DNA of 64,000 nucleotides, from positions 310,001-374,000 of the forward strand of contig NZ_WMDQ01000001.1 in the NCBI RefSeq assembly GCF_009707955.1, read 5' to 3'. Position numbers and translations under genes: made by a program. The notes beneath the pieces were generated by a model that saw only the letters and a list, made by a program, of their open reading frames with translations, had not been told where the DNA came from and searched no databases. Source of the stretch: Flavobacterium sp. LC2016-13 (GTDB lineage Bacteria; Bacteroidota; Bacteroidia; Flavobacteriales; Flavobacteriaceae). Of the stretch, positions 52,808-60,878 are shown piece by piece (within the stretch, counting starts at the first letter, position 1; each line of letters starts with the position of its first letter).

Positions 52808-53217
52808 TACATTTTATCAGGTATCTGGCTCTCATCCATAAAAAAGATTTCCCAATGATGCCCGTCTAAATCAAGAAAAGTTCTTTGGTACATCCACCCA
52901 TAATCTTTTGCTTCTCTGTAATGAGTTCCGCCTGCGTTAACTGCTTTTTCGATCATTCTGTCTACTTGCTGACGTGTTTGGACAGAAATAGAAATAAGAA
53001 CTTCGCTCGTTGTAGCGGTATCGCATATTTGCTTATCTGTAAATGTTAGATAAAATTCTTCGACCAAAAGCATTACGTTTATGTTTTCGCCAATTATTAA
53101 ACAAGTTCCTTTATCATTAGTAAATTTTTGATTGAATGAAAAACCCAACTCAGTAAAAAAAGCAATCGAACGATTTAAATCTTTTACGGAAAGATTTAAG
53201 AATATTTTTGTTTCCAT
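52807..53217 (-). CDS. VOC-family (glyoxalase-like) protein, first gene of cluster
   Basis: The 136-residue protein opens METKIFLNLSVKDLNRSIAFF and ends GWMYQRTFLDLDGHHWEIFFMD. It is the most upstream gene of the cluster, next to the divergent GlxA-type regulator. Its stop overlaps the start of the SRPBCC gene. No terminator is seen until 50393. Confidence 0.9.
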   Translation of the reverse strand: METKIFLNLSVKDLNRSIAFFTELGFSFNQKFTNDKGTCLIIGENINVMLLVEEFYLTFTDKQICDTATTSEVLISISVQTRQQVDRMIEKAVNAGGTHYREAKDYGWMYQRTFLDLDGHHWEIFFMDESQIPDKM

Positions 53218-53318
53218 AACTATATAAAATTACAAATTATAAAAACAAATTTAAATTTTTATGATAAGACTAAAACTACATTAAAAGTCAACTTTAGGGT
53301 CATTTAAGACAAAATTTA

Positions 53319-53326
53319 TACCTTCG
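53319..53326 (+). promoter_or_regulatory. Candidate -7 box (TACCTTCG) of the GlxA-type regulator
   Basis: TACCTTCG differs from TAnnTTTG at one base and ends 21 bases before the ATG. No palindrome is seen in the 130-base divergent gap. Confidence 0.45.
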
Positions 53327-53347
53327 TACTATTGTAAATCAAAAATC

Positions 53348-54313
53348 ATGAGCAAAAAAGTAGGTTTAATTGTTCCGCACGATTATAAATTATTAAGCAT
53401 AGCCGCGATTTTAGAAGTTTTTGAAACTGCTAATAAATTAAGTAAAGAAGCCGAAAAACCTTTTGAAATAATGCTTTTTCAATCGGCTGAACAAATCAAT
53501 GAAAAGCATTTGTTTGGTTATGAGGTCAATGCTATAGAAACTTCAAAAGAAAATTTAGAACTGATTTTGATCCCTGCATTTACGACGGATAATATGAGTG
53601 AAATGATTGCAAAGAATCGCAATTTTATTCCGTGGTTACAAAAACAGCATAAAATTGGAGCTGAATTAGCGAGTTTTTGTACGGGTGCTTTTTTATTTGC
53701 TGCTTCTGGTTTGCTTAACGAAAAACTAGCCACTACTCATGTTGATGCTTGCAGTGCGTTTACAAAAGCTTTTCCGTTAGTGAAATTAAAATCAGAAGAA
53801 ACCTTAACCGCCGATGGCAGTTTATATACCAGCGGAGGTTCAACCTCAACATTTCATTTACTGATTCTTTTGGTTCAGAAATATTGCGGAAACGAAATTG
53901 CCGTACAAATCGCAAAGATTTTCTCTATTGATTTAAACCGATACAAACAAAGCTATTTTAGTACTTTCAGACCGAATCATTTACATAATGACACTTTAGT
54001 TGCCATGTTGCAGCAAAAAATTGAAAGTCAATATCATACTATTGAAAAACTGGAAGAAATCACGAAAGATATTCCAACCAGCGCGCGAAACATGACACGA
54101 AGATTTAAGCAGGTTACGGGAATTCCGCCAATTGAATATTTACAAAATGTAAGAGTTGAAAGCTCTAAAAAATATCTGGAGCAAACGCAACTTTCGATTT
54201 CTGAAATTATAGAAAAAACAGGATATAATGATCCAAAAGCTTTTAGAAAGGTATTTTATAAAATGGTTGGCATGAAACCTATTGAATATCGGGAGAAGTT
54301 TAGGGTGCAGTAA
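53348..54313 (+). CDS. GlxA-type transcriptional regulator (DJ-1/PfpI + AraC domains)
   Basis: The 321-residue protein has a DJ-1/PfpI-like N-domain with nucleophile-elbow Cys111 in ELASFCTGAFLFA, as in GlxA regulators, and a C-terminal AraC DNA-binding domain (about 218-320; TIEKLEEITKDIPTSARNMTR, ISEIIEKTGYNDPKAFRKVF). It diverges from the VOC/SRPBCC cluster with 130 bases between, so it is the likely regulator of that cluster (inference from position). The small molecule it senses is unknown. Confidence 0.93.
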   Translation: MSKKVGLIVPHDYKLLSIAAILEVFETANKLSKEAEKPFEIMLFQSAEQINEKHLFGYEVNAIETSKENLELILIPAFTTDNMSEMIAKNRNFIPWLQKQHKIGAELASFCTGAFLFAASGLLNEKLATTHVDACSAFTKAFPLVKLKSEETLTADGSLYTSGGSTSTFHLLILLVQKYCGNEIAVQIAKIFSIDLNRYKQSYFSTFRPNHLHNDTLVAMLQQKIESQYHTIEKLEEITKDIPTSARNMTRRFKQVTGIPPIEYLQNVRVESSKKYLEQTQLSISEIIEKTGYNDPKAFRKVFYKMVGMKPIEYREKFRVQ

Positions 54314-54351
54314 TTTTTTTAGCAGCAGTACTATTCATTTTCAAAATAACA

Positions 54352-54437
54352 TTTAGTCCTGCTCTTCACTATATCTTTTACTGCGGTCCCGAAGCCTCGG
54401 GACGCAGTAAAAGGATGCCGTTTCGATCAGGGCTAAA
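54352..54437 (-). ncRNA. Flavo-1-like RNA element, copy 2
   Basis: On the reverse strand it opens with TTTAGCCCTGATCGAAACGG, has ATCCTTTTACTGCG pairing with CGCAGTAAAAGAT around TCCCGAGGCTTCGGGA, and closes GAGCAGGACTAAA. The order and stems match copy 1 at 19823. It sits 38 bases after the GlxA regulator gene on the opposite strand. The 54314-54487 gap holds nothing else. Confidence 0.72.
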
Positions 54438-54487
54438 GAGACCTTTTCATTTTCAGAAGAAATAAAAACCAAGATCTTTTTGAAAAC

Positions 54488-55132
54488 TTAGGATTTAATA
54501 ATCCACATTAATACTTTTTTGTTCGTTTTTAAAAGTTCATCTATCTCTTTCATGCTTTCGTTTGATACCGCCGGGCAGCCCCAGCCTTCCGGAGTTCCTT
54601 CCGGATAAACTTCATTTTCAGGAACTGCATCCCAGGAATGTAAAACGATTGCTCTGTTTCGTGCGTTTGAATTTGTTTTGTCTTTTCCTTCTAAGATGTA
54701 ATTTACCTTAATTCCCCATTGACTCACACCTCTGTTTAAGATCACATATTTACCTAGAGAAGAACAATGCGAATCGAACTCATTACTAATTTGCGGTTTT
54801 TCTTTGGTTGCTGTCGCTCCCCATCTGTTATCGCCACAGCCATGACTTACTATACACGATTTTGAAACAGCATTCTTTTTAAAATCATAAACAAAAAATC
54901 TTTTTAAACCAGAATGCAATCCCAAATCAATTAAAATAAAGGTACTTTTATTTAAATTATGGCTTTCACAATATTGTTTTGCTTCTTTATAATATTTGCT
55001 GTAATCAATATCTTTAGTTTTAGAAACATTTTCTATTTTATATTCCTTTTTTAAGACATTTTTTTCTTTGTCCTCCTTTTTATTAAAAGACAAAATGAGT
55101 GCTAAACCAATTACAAAAGTTATATTTTTCAT
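54488..55132 (-). CDS. Murein L,D-transpeptidase catalytic-domain-like (YkuD_2) protein
   Basis: The 214-residue protein has a weak N-terminal signal (residues 1-16) and a YkuD_2 domain: FILIDLGLHSGLKRFFVYDF near 65, VSHGCGDNRWGATATKEKPQ near 95 and the catalytic site IVLHSWDAVPENE..EGWGCPAVSNESM near 162-193 (His, and Cys185 in GWGCPAVS). It probably edits peptidoglycan crosslinks in the periplasm or is related to that enzyme. The Cys and His are present. Confidence 0.9.
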   Translation of the reverse strand: MKNITFVIGLALILSFNKKEDKEKNVLKKEYKIENVSKTKDIDYSKYYKEAKQYCESHNLNKSTFILIDLGLHSGLKRFFVYDFKKNAVSKSCIVSHGCGDNRWGATATKEKPQISNEFDSHCSSLGKYVILNRGVSQWGIKVNYILEGKDKTNSNARNRAIVLHSWDAVPENEVYPEGTPEGWGCPAVSNESMKEIDELLKTNKKVLMWIIKS

Positions 55133-55244
55133 GATCCCAATTTACAAACTGAAAACGAAAAAAGTTTAAAAAAATTTATTTCAAATTTAATTACTATTTT
55201 TCTTATTTTTAGGCTATATTAACTAATCAAATATAACCAATACT

Positions 55245-55709
55245 ATGAATAAAATAGTTCTATTTTTTCTAATTACTTTTTTGACAATCAGCTGCAATTC
55301 TGATGATCACGATATAGGAGGATTCGATTATGACGCCAGTATAAATATTAGCGTATCTAATTCTAATGCTGATGATTTATTGAACCCTAAAAATCCAAAC
55401 GCATACGCTCAAAATAAAATAAAAATATTGTATTTGGTAGACGGTAAATTAATTCAAAAACCTAATGGCACTGATTACCCTAATAACTTTTTAGTTTATG
55501 AACAAGATGGTCATAATGTAATAAGAGTTTTCTTAAATGATGAAGGACAAGAAAAATATCCCGAAACTTATATTCAATGGGATGAAAATCATACTGATAT
55601 TATAAAAGTTGAATACAATAGATCAAGTAATTCTGTTACTAAAAAAACAGTTTGGCTTAACGATCAAATAAAAACGGAAATTGAACCTTACCTGAAAATT
55701 GTTAAATAA
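55245..55709 (+). CDS. Surface lipoprotein, hypothetical
   Basis: The type II signal peptide ends TFLTISC (Cys17) followed by NSDD, the S-D-D pattern that directs flavobacterial lipoproteins to the cell surface. The 154-residue mature part is beta-rich (YASINISVSNSN-like start, IRVFLNDEGQEKYPETYIQW). No family recognised. A terminator follows. Confidence 0.75.
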   Translation: MNKIVLFFLITFLTISCNSDDHDIGGFDYDASINISVSNSNADDLLNPKNPNAYAQNKIKILYLVDGKLIQKPNGTDYPNNFLVYEQDGHNVIRVFLNDEGQEKYPETYIQWDENHTDIIKVEYNRSSNSVTKKTVWLNDQIKTEIEPYLKIVK

Positions 55710-55724
55710 AATTATTCCAAAATA

Positions 55725-55761
55725 AAAAAACCACCTGACAAGTTTTGAAAGGTGGTTTTTC
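55725..55761 (+). terminator. Terminator of the surface lipoprotein gene
   Basis: AAAAACCACCT pairs with AGGTGGTTTTT around a 14-base loop; T residues follow. It may also serve clpX from the other side. Confidence 0.8.
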
Positions 55762-55786
55762 TTTTTATAAAAAATATTTTACGGTT

Positions 55787-57019
55787 TTAAGAAGCGATTT
55801 CCATACGTTTCAATAAATTTTTACTCAAAGTATGTTCTGCATAATCTTTATCGATTGTCAAAACTTTATCGTCTGAACTTGGTAATTCATACATGGCGTC
55901 TGTTAGAATTGCTTCGCATAAAGAACGCAATCCACGAGCTCCTAATTTGTACTCTAAAGCTTTATCAACAATAAAATCTAAAGCTTCATCAGTGATACTG
56001 AATTCTACTTCATCCATCAAAAATAATTTTTGATATTGTTTGATTAACGCATTTTTAGGTTGAGTCAAAATGGCACGCAATGTTTCTCTATCTAAAGGAT
56101 CCATGTGTGTTAAAACCGGCAAACGACCAATAATTTCAGGAATCAATCCAAAGTCTTTAATGTCTTTTGGAATAATATATTGCAATAAATTGTCTTTGTC
56201 GATATTATCTACATTTTTCGATGTTGAATATCCAACTGCCTGACGGTTCAAACGTTTAGAAATAATACGTTCTACTCCATCAAAAGCTCCTCCTGCAATA
56301 AACAAGATGTTTTGTGTGTTTACTTCAACAAATTTCTGGTCCGGATGTTTACGTCCTCCTTTTGGCGGTACATTAACAACAGTTCCTTCTAACAGTTTCA
56401 ATAATGCTTGTTGTACACCTTCACCAGAAACGTCACGTGTTATTGATGGATTATCGCTTTTACGGGCAATTTTATCAATTTCATCAATAAATACGATTCC
56501 TCTTTCTGCTTTGGTTACGTCATAATCAGCAGCTTGCAGCAAACGTGTCAAAATACTTTCAACATCTTCTCCTACATAACCTGCTTCTGTAAGTACTGTT
56601 GCATCTACGATCGCCAAAGGAACGTCTAACATTTTAGCAATAGTTTTTGCTACTAATGTTTTTCCTGTTCCGGTTTGACCAACCATGATGATGTTACTTT
56701 TCTCAATCTCTACTTCGTCGTCTAATTGCTGTTGCATTAAACGTTTGTAGTGATTGTAAACTGCAACCGACATTACTTTTTTTGTCTGATCCTGACCGAT
56801 AACATATTGATCTAAGAATGCTCTTATTTCTTTTGGTTTCTTTAAAATTAAGTCCCCAACTAGTTTTGAACTTCCACTTGATTTTAATTCTTCTAATACA
56901 ATTCCGTGCGCTTGTTCAATACACTTATCACAAATATGTGCATTAATACCCGCAATTAATAAATTAGTTTCTGGCTTTTTCCTTCCACAAAACGAACATT
57001 CTAATACTACTTTTGCCAT
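55787..57019 (-). CDS. clpX: ClpXP protease ATPase subunit
   Basis: The 410-residue AAA+ unfoldase has the N-terminal zinc finger ([29 protein letters not shown]), Walker [14 protein letters not shown] near 115, Walker [14 protein letters not shown] near 180 and sensor/arginine residues ([16 protein letters not shown]). The loop that docks on ClpP, IGF in E. coli, reads VGY here ([11 protein letters not shown]). It feeds substrates to ClpP, encoded 154 bases upstream. Its own -7 box lies in the inverted repeat at 57044. Confidence 0.97.
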   Translation of the reverse strand: MAKVVLECSFCGRKKPETNLLIAGINAHICDKCIEQAHGIVLEELKSSGSSKLVGDLILKKPKEIRAFLDQYVIGQDQTKKVMSVAVYNHYKRLMQQQLDDEVEIEKSNIIMVGQTGTGKTLVAKTIAKMLDVPLAIVDATVLTEAGYVGEDVESILTRLLQAADYDVTKAERGIVFIDEIDKIARKSDNPSITRDVSGEGVQQALLKLLEGTVVNVPPKGGRKHPDQKFVEVNTQNILFIAGGAFDGVERIISKRLNRQAVGYSTSKNVDNIDKDNLLQYIIPKDIKDFGLIPEIIGRLPVLTHMDPLDRETLRAILTQPKNALIKQYQKLFLMDEVEFSITDEALDFIVDKALEYKLGARGLRSLCEAILTDAMYELPSSDDKVLTIDKDYAEHTLSKNLLKRMEIAS

Positions 57020-57041
57020 TCTTTATTTAGTTGCTAAGTTG

Positions 57042-57049
57042 CAAAGATA
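57042..57049 (-). promoter_or_regulatory. -7 box (TATCTTTG) of clpX
   Basis: Reverse-strand TATCTTTG with TTG 18 bases upstream fits the consensus. Its first bases overlap the left arm of the inverted repeat at 57044-57062. Confidence 0.55.
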
Positions 57050-57095
57050 CTAAGTTTCTAAGCTTTTCAATTAAAACTTAGAAACTTAGTATCTT
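57044..57095. repeat. Perfect 19-bp inverted repeat between clpP and clpX
   Basis: AAGATACTAAGTTTCTAAG (57044-57062) is perfectly complementary to 57077-57095 around a 14-base loop. A degenerate third copy (ACTTAGTATTTAGTAATTTA) is near 57141. Confidence 0.85.
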
Positions 57096-57173
57096 ACATC
57101 TTATCTTTTTTATTCATTCTTAATTACAAGAATACTAAAAAACTTAGTATTTAGTAATTTAGAAACTTAAAAA

Positions 57174-57848
57174 TTACCCTCTTCTTAATACTTCATCAAT
57201 CATTCCGTATTCTTTAGCTTCGTCAGCTTTCATCCAGTAATCGCGCTCACTATCTTTATGAACTCTTTCGAAAGATTGTCCTGAATGGTGAGAGATAATA
57301 TTATATAACTCATCTTTCAATTTCAACATTTCACGTAAGTTGATTTCCATGTCAGTTGCAACTCCTTGAGCTCCTCCTGATGGTTGGTGAATCATTACTC
57401 TTGAATGTGGCAAAGCCGAACGTTTTCCTGCTGCTCCTGCGCATAATAAAACAGCTCCCATTGATGCTGCCATACCTGTACAAATTGTAGCTACGTCTGG
57501 TTTGATGTATTGCATTGTATCGTAAATTCCTAATCCTGCGTAAACGCTTCCTCCAGGAGAATTTAGATAGATTTGAATATCTTTTGTTGCATCTGCACTT
57601 TCTAAAAATAATAATTGTGCCTGAACGATATTTGCGATTTGATCGTCGATACCGGTTCCTAAAAAGATAATCCTGTCCATCATTAATCTTGAAAACACGT
57701 CTAATTGAGAGATATTCAACTGACGTTCTTCGATAATGTATGGAGTCATGTTTGTTGGATTCATTGCTGCTACGATTTTATCGTAGTACATTGCGTTTAC
57801 TCCTTGGTGCTTTGTAGCAAATTTCTTGAATTCTTTACCGTAGTTCAT
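57174..57848 (-). CDS. clpP: ATP-dependent Clp protease proteolytic subunit
   Basis: The 224-residue serine protease has catalytic Ser129 in TGMAASMGAVLLCAG, His154 in RVMIHQPSGG and Asp203 in SERDYW, all in the right order and spacing. The short N-terminal extension is normal for Bacteroidota. It lies between tig and clpX as in many bacteria. Long inverted repeats separate it from both neighbours. Confidence 0.97.
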   Translation of the reverse strand: MNYGKEFKKFATKHQGVNAMYYDKIVAAMNPTNMTPYIIEERQLNISQLDVFSRLMMDRIIFLGTGIDDQIANIVQAQLLFLESADATKDIQIYLNSPGGSVYAGLGIYDTMQYIKPDVATICTGMAASMGAVLLCAGAAGKRSALPHSRVMIHQPSGGAQGVATDMEINLREMLKLKDELYNIISHHSGQSFERVHKDSERDYWMKADEAKEYGMIDEVLRRG

Positions 57849-57940
57849 ATGTATCTGTTCTAAGTTTTACGTTAATATGGCGTATAATAGTTTCATCAAA
57901 GGTCATACCTTTTTAAAAAGGATGTCAATTTGTCTTAGTT

Positions 57941-58001
57941 TTTGTTTCAAGTTCAAAGTTTCAAGTTTATTGAAGTTCGAGAACTTGAAACTTGAAACAA
58001 A
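57941..58001. repeat. Inverted repeat of TTTCAAGTT units upstream of clpP
   Basis: TTTGTTTCAAGTTCAAAGTT plus TCAAGTT (57941-57967) pairs with AACTTGAAACTTGAAACAAA (57982-58001). Similar TTTCAAGTT/CCTGAAAC stretches occur at 266-300 and 5757-5793. Confidence 0.75.
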
Positions 58002-58012
58002 ATAAACTTTAA

Positions 58013-58051
58013 ACAAAAAAATAAGCGTCAAGAAAAAAATCTCTTGACGCT
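58013..58051 (-). terminator. Terminator of tig
   Basis: On the reverse strand AGCGTCAAGAGA pairs with TCTTGACGCT and is followed by a T-rich tract, 23 bases after the tig stop. Confidence 0.8.
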
Positions 58052-58074
58052 CAAATATAATTAATTTTTAGAAA

Positions 58075-59397
58075 TTATTCTCCGTAAGAAGCTGCAATAA
58101 ATTCTTCGTAAGTTACTTCTTTTGTTGTTGGATTTGCTTTTTCTTTAAACACTTCTAACAATTTTTCAGCTACAACTTGCTCAGAAAGTCTTTTTACTTC
58201 TTCCTGGTTAGATAAAACTCTAGCCACGATTCCTTGTACTTCTTCGTCAGTTGGGTTTGTTTGACCAAATTGAGCCATTTGTTGTCTGATAGCTTTTGTT
58301 GTAAATCCTTTCAAATCTTCAAATGTAATTTGTATATTACTTTGTGCCATTGCTTTTCCTTCAATCAATTGAAAACGTAATCCTTTTTCAGATCTTGCGT
58401 ATTCAACTTCAGCTTCTTCAGCAGAAAGTTTTTTCTCTCCAACAGTTTGTAACCATTTTTTAAGGAATTCAGCCGGTAAATCAAATTTTGTATTTTCGAT
58501 TAGGAAATCCTGAACGTCTAATAATAATTTCTGATCTGCTTGTTGCGCGAATTGAGCTTCAGCATCTTCTTTAATTTTAGATTTCAAATCTTCAAGAGAA
58601 GCTACTTTTCCTTCACCAAAAAGTTTATCAAATAAATCCTGGTTTAATTCTGCTAATTCTGCTCCGTTGATTGCTTCGATAGTAAAGTTTACTTCGATAT
58701 CTAAACCGTGAACGTCATCATGACCTACTTTTAGGTAATCCATTAATTGGTGATCATCTTCGAATAAACCTTTTGTGCTTACTTTAACAACGTCTCCAAC
58801 TTTTTTACCGATGAATTTATCTCCGGCTTTTTTATTGAAAGTAGATACAGAAATTGTAGTTGTATTGCTGATACCTTTTTCTTCGTTTGTAAAAGTTCCT
58901 GTTAAATCAGAATCTGCATCAACTTTATCTTGTGGAATTGCTTTTCCGAATTGTTTTTGGATACGCTCTACTTGTCCGTCGATTAATTTATCATCAGCAG
59001 TAACGATATATTTTACGATATTGTTTTTTGCTTCTAAATCAATTTCGAAGTTTGGTACTAAACCAATTTCGTATTCGAAAGTTAGTTCTTCAGCATCCCA
59101 ATCAAAGTTTTCGTTTTCTTTAGCAAGAGGAGTTCCTAAAAGATTTAATCTTTCAGACTGAACAAAACGCTCTAAAGCCAAATCAACTACTTTTTTAACT
59201 TCTTCTTGCTTAATTGCTTTTCCGTATTGTTTTTCAACAAGGTCTTTAGGAACTTGTCCTTTTCTAAAACCTTTTACAGTAGCCAATGGCATTTTTTCGT
59301 TTATTCTTTTTGCTACTTGACCTTTATAATCCATGTGAACAACGTTTAATACAATCGTTTCATTCACAGCGTCTGTTGCTACTCTTTTAATATCCAT
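58075..59397 (-). CDS. tig: Trigger factor, ribosome-associated chaperone and prolyl isomerase
   Basis: The 440-residue protein binds the ribosome (signature VKGFRKGQVPKDLVEKQYG near 40) and folds nascent chains. A degenerate PPIase domain (about 160-245) and the helical C-terminal arms (LNQDLFDKLFGEGKVASLED onward) follow. It is the first gene of the tig-clpP-clpX region and has a strong promoter. Confidence 0.95.
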   Translation of the reverse strand: MDIKRVATDAVNETIVLNVVHMDYKGQVAKRINEKMPLATVKGFRKGQVPKDLVEKQYGKAIKQEEVKKVVDLALERFVQSERLNLLGTPLAKENENFDWDAEELTFEYEIGLVPNFEIDLEAKNNIVKYIVTADDKLIDGQVERIQKQFGKAIPQDKVDADSDLTGTFTNEEKGISNTTTISVSTFNKKAGDKFIGKKVGDVVKVSTKGLFEDDHQLMDYLKVGHDDVHGLDIEVNFTIEAINGAELAELNQDLFDKLFGEGKVASLEDLKSKIKEDAEAQFAQQADQKLLLDVQDFLIENTKFDLPAEFLKKWLQTVGEKKLSAEEAEVEYARSEKGLRFQLIEGKAMAQSNIQITFEDLKGFTTKAIRQQMAQFGQTNPTDEEVQGIVARVLSNQEEVKRLSEQVVAEKLLEVFKEKANPTTKEVTYEEFIAASYGE

Positions 59398-59431
59398 CTT
59401 CTTCTTTAATTTACGTAATAAAATTGGGTTG

Positions 59432-59462
59432 CAAAATTATAAAATTTTTGCAACCCAACCAA
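59432..59462 (-). promoter_or_regulatory. Promoter of tig (TTG-N20-TAATTTTG) inside a hairpin
   Basis: Reverse-strand TTG at 59460-59462, 20 bases and TAATTTTG at 59432-59439 match the consensus. Part of the promoter, with the -7 box, is one arm of an inverted repeat (TTGGGTTGCAAAA at 59424-59436 with TTTTTGCAACCCAA at 59445-59458). Confidence 0.65.
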
Positions 59463-59508
59463 GTTTTTAATCTATTGTATTTTAGAGTGTTTTTAAACTC
59501 ACTTTTTA

Positions 59509-59859
59509 TTATGATTTTTTATCGTCTCCTAATATTTTATAAGTAATAGACTGAAGTACAGATAATATAATACTAAAAATTAATGCCGTCCAGAACGAAT
59601 CTACTGCAAAGCCTCCTACAATATTTGTACATAACAAAATAATGATTGCATTAATAACTAATAAAAACAATCCTAATGTAATCACTGTTACAGGCAATGT
59701 TAAGATAACTAATATTGGTTTTATAAAAAGATTAAGCAATCCTAAAACCACTGCAACAATTACAGCTGTTCCAAAACTCGCAACATTTACGCCTGACAAA
59801 AAATTTGCAATTAGTAAAACCAAAGCAGCAGTAACAAGAAGTCTCAGTAATAGTTTCAT
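59509..59859 (-). CDS. Phage holin superfamily IV (DUF360-type) membrane protein
   Basis: The 116-residue protein is almost entirely four hydrophobic helices (about 5-22, 28-48, 52-78 and 88-105) with the conserved GLLNLFIKPILVILTLPVTVITLGLFLLVIN segment typical of this small family. Despite the family name there is no phage context, so it is probably an ordinary inner membrane protein. Confidence 0.88.
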   Translation of the reverse strand: MKLLLRLLVTAALVLLIANFLSGVNVASFGTAVIVAVVLGLLNLFIKPILVILTLPVTVITLGLFLLVINAIIILLCTNIVGGFAVDSFWTALIFSIILSVLQSITYKILGDDKKS

Positions 59860-59910
59860 ATTTTTTTAATTTAAATTTTAATAAAAGTAGTAAAATTTTT
59901 ATCAACGTAT

Positions 59911-60675
59911 TTACTCCTTTAAAAACTCTGTTGTTAATTCAAAAAACATTTTAGGATTTTCGGCATGAAGCCAATGTCCTGCATTTGGAATGGTTTCAAA
60001 TTTAGTATTTGGAAAATGTTGGCGTATCGAGTCAAAATCTGAATCTAAAATATATCCTGATTCTCCGCCGCGAATAAACAATGTTGGTTTATCGAAAACC
60101 AAATTATCCGGCAACGCTTTTCCTATAGCTTCTAGATTATTGTTGAAAACCTCCAGATTAAATCTAAAAGCCAATTGTCCCGGTTCTTTCCAATACAGGT
60201 TTTTTAATAAAAACTGGCGGGTTCCAAAATCAGATACATACTGCGCTACAATTTCTTCAACATCGTTTCGGCTTGGCTTTACAGAAAAATCAACGGCGTT
60301 TAATCCTGCCAAAATATCCTGATGATGTTGTTTGTAAAATTTCGGACCTATATCTGCCACAATTAATTTATCTACAATTTCAGGATGAGTTGTCGCAAAA
60401 AGCATTGCTACTTTCCCTCCCATTGAATGTCCTAAAATGTCAATTCTGGTTAATTGATTGGCCTGACAATATTCGAATACATCCTGAACCATGGCTTCAT
60501 AGCTCCATTCATCTGAGTGAAAACTACGACCGTGATTACGTAAATCTAAAATATGAACCTGAAATCCGGCATCTACATATTGTCCGGCAAGGGTTTTCCA
60601 ATTATCAGACATACCCAGAAATCCGTGCATGATAATAAATGGTTTTCCTTCGCCTTCTATTTTTGAGTATAACAT
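59911..60675 (-). CDS. Alpha/beta hydrolase, YbfF-like esterase
   Basis: The 254-residue cytoplasmic protein has oxyanion HGFLGMSDNWKTLA near 17, the RNHGRSFHSD turn near 46, nucleophile elbow GHSMGG with Ser84 and the late catalytic NAGHWLHAENPKMF. The family hydrolyses short acyl thioesters or esters. The frame opens at the likely start codon. Confidence 0.92.
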   Translation of the reverse strand: MLYSKIEGEGKPFIIMHGFLGMSDNWKTLAGQYVDAGFQVHILDLRNHGRSFHSDEWSYEAMVQDVFEYCQANQLTRIDILGHSMGGKVAMLFATTHPEIVDKLIVADIGPKFYKQHHQDILAGLNAVDFSVKPSRNDVEEIVAQYVSDFGTRQFLLKNLYWKEPGQLAFRFNLEVFNNNLEAIGKALPDNLVFDKPTLFIRGGESGYILDSDFDSIRQHFPNTKFETIPNAGHWLHAENPKMFFELTTEFLKE

Positions 60676-60813
60676 TTATATAATATTTTAAGCTTATTAC
60701 AAAAGTAAAAAACTTATTTATCAATATTAGTACAATAATTTTAAGGAAATCATTTTATTAAAATAAAGTTTACATTTTACGGTTTTACGTAATTAATACA
60801 CAATATGAAATTG

Positions 60814-60821
60814 TATCTTCG
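60814..60821 (+). promoter_or_regulatory. -7 box (TATCTTCG) of the 434-residue lipoprotein gene
   Basis: TATCTTCG differs from TAnnTTTG at one base and ends 57 bases before the ATG. Confidence 0.5.
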
Positions 60822-60878
60822 CGCTTTAAAAAATCAAACCAAAAATTGATTTATTCATTTAATTAAAACACCAAATCC

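Noticed and set aside
58775..59161. 128-codon frame opposite tig
   Set aside because: Antisense shadow of the tig reading frame.
59509..59859. Prophage remnant suggested by the holin-family name
   Set aside because: No integrase, lysin, capsid or tail gene nearby; tig and esterase genes flank it.
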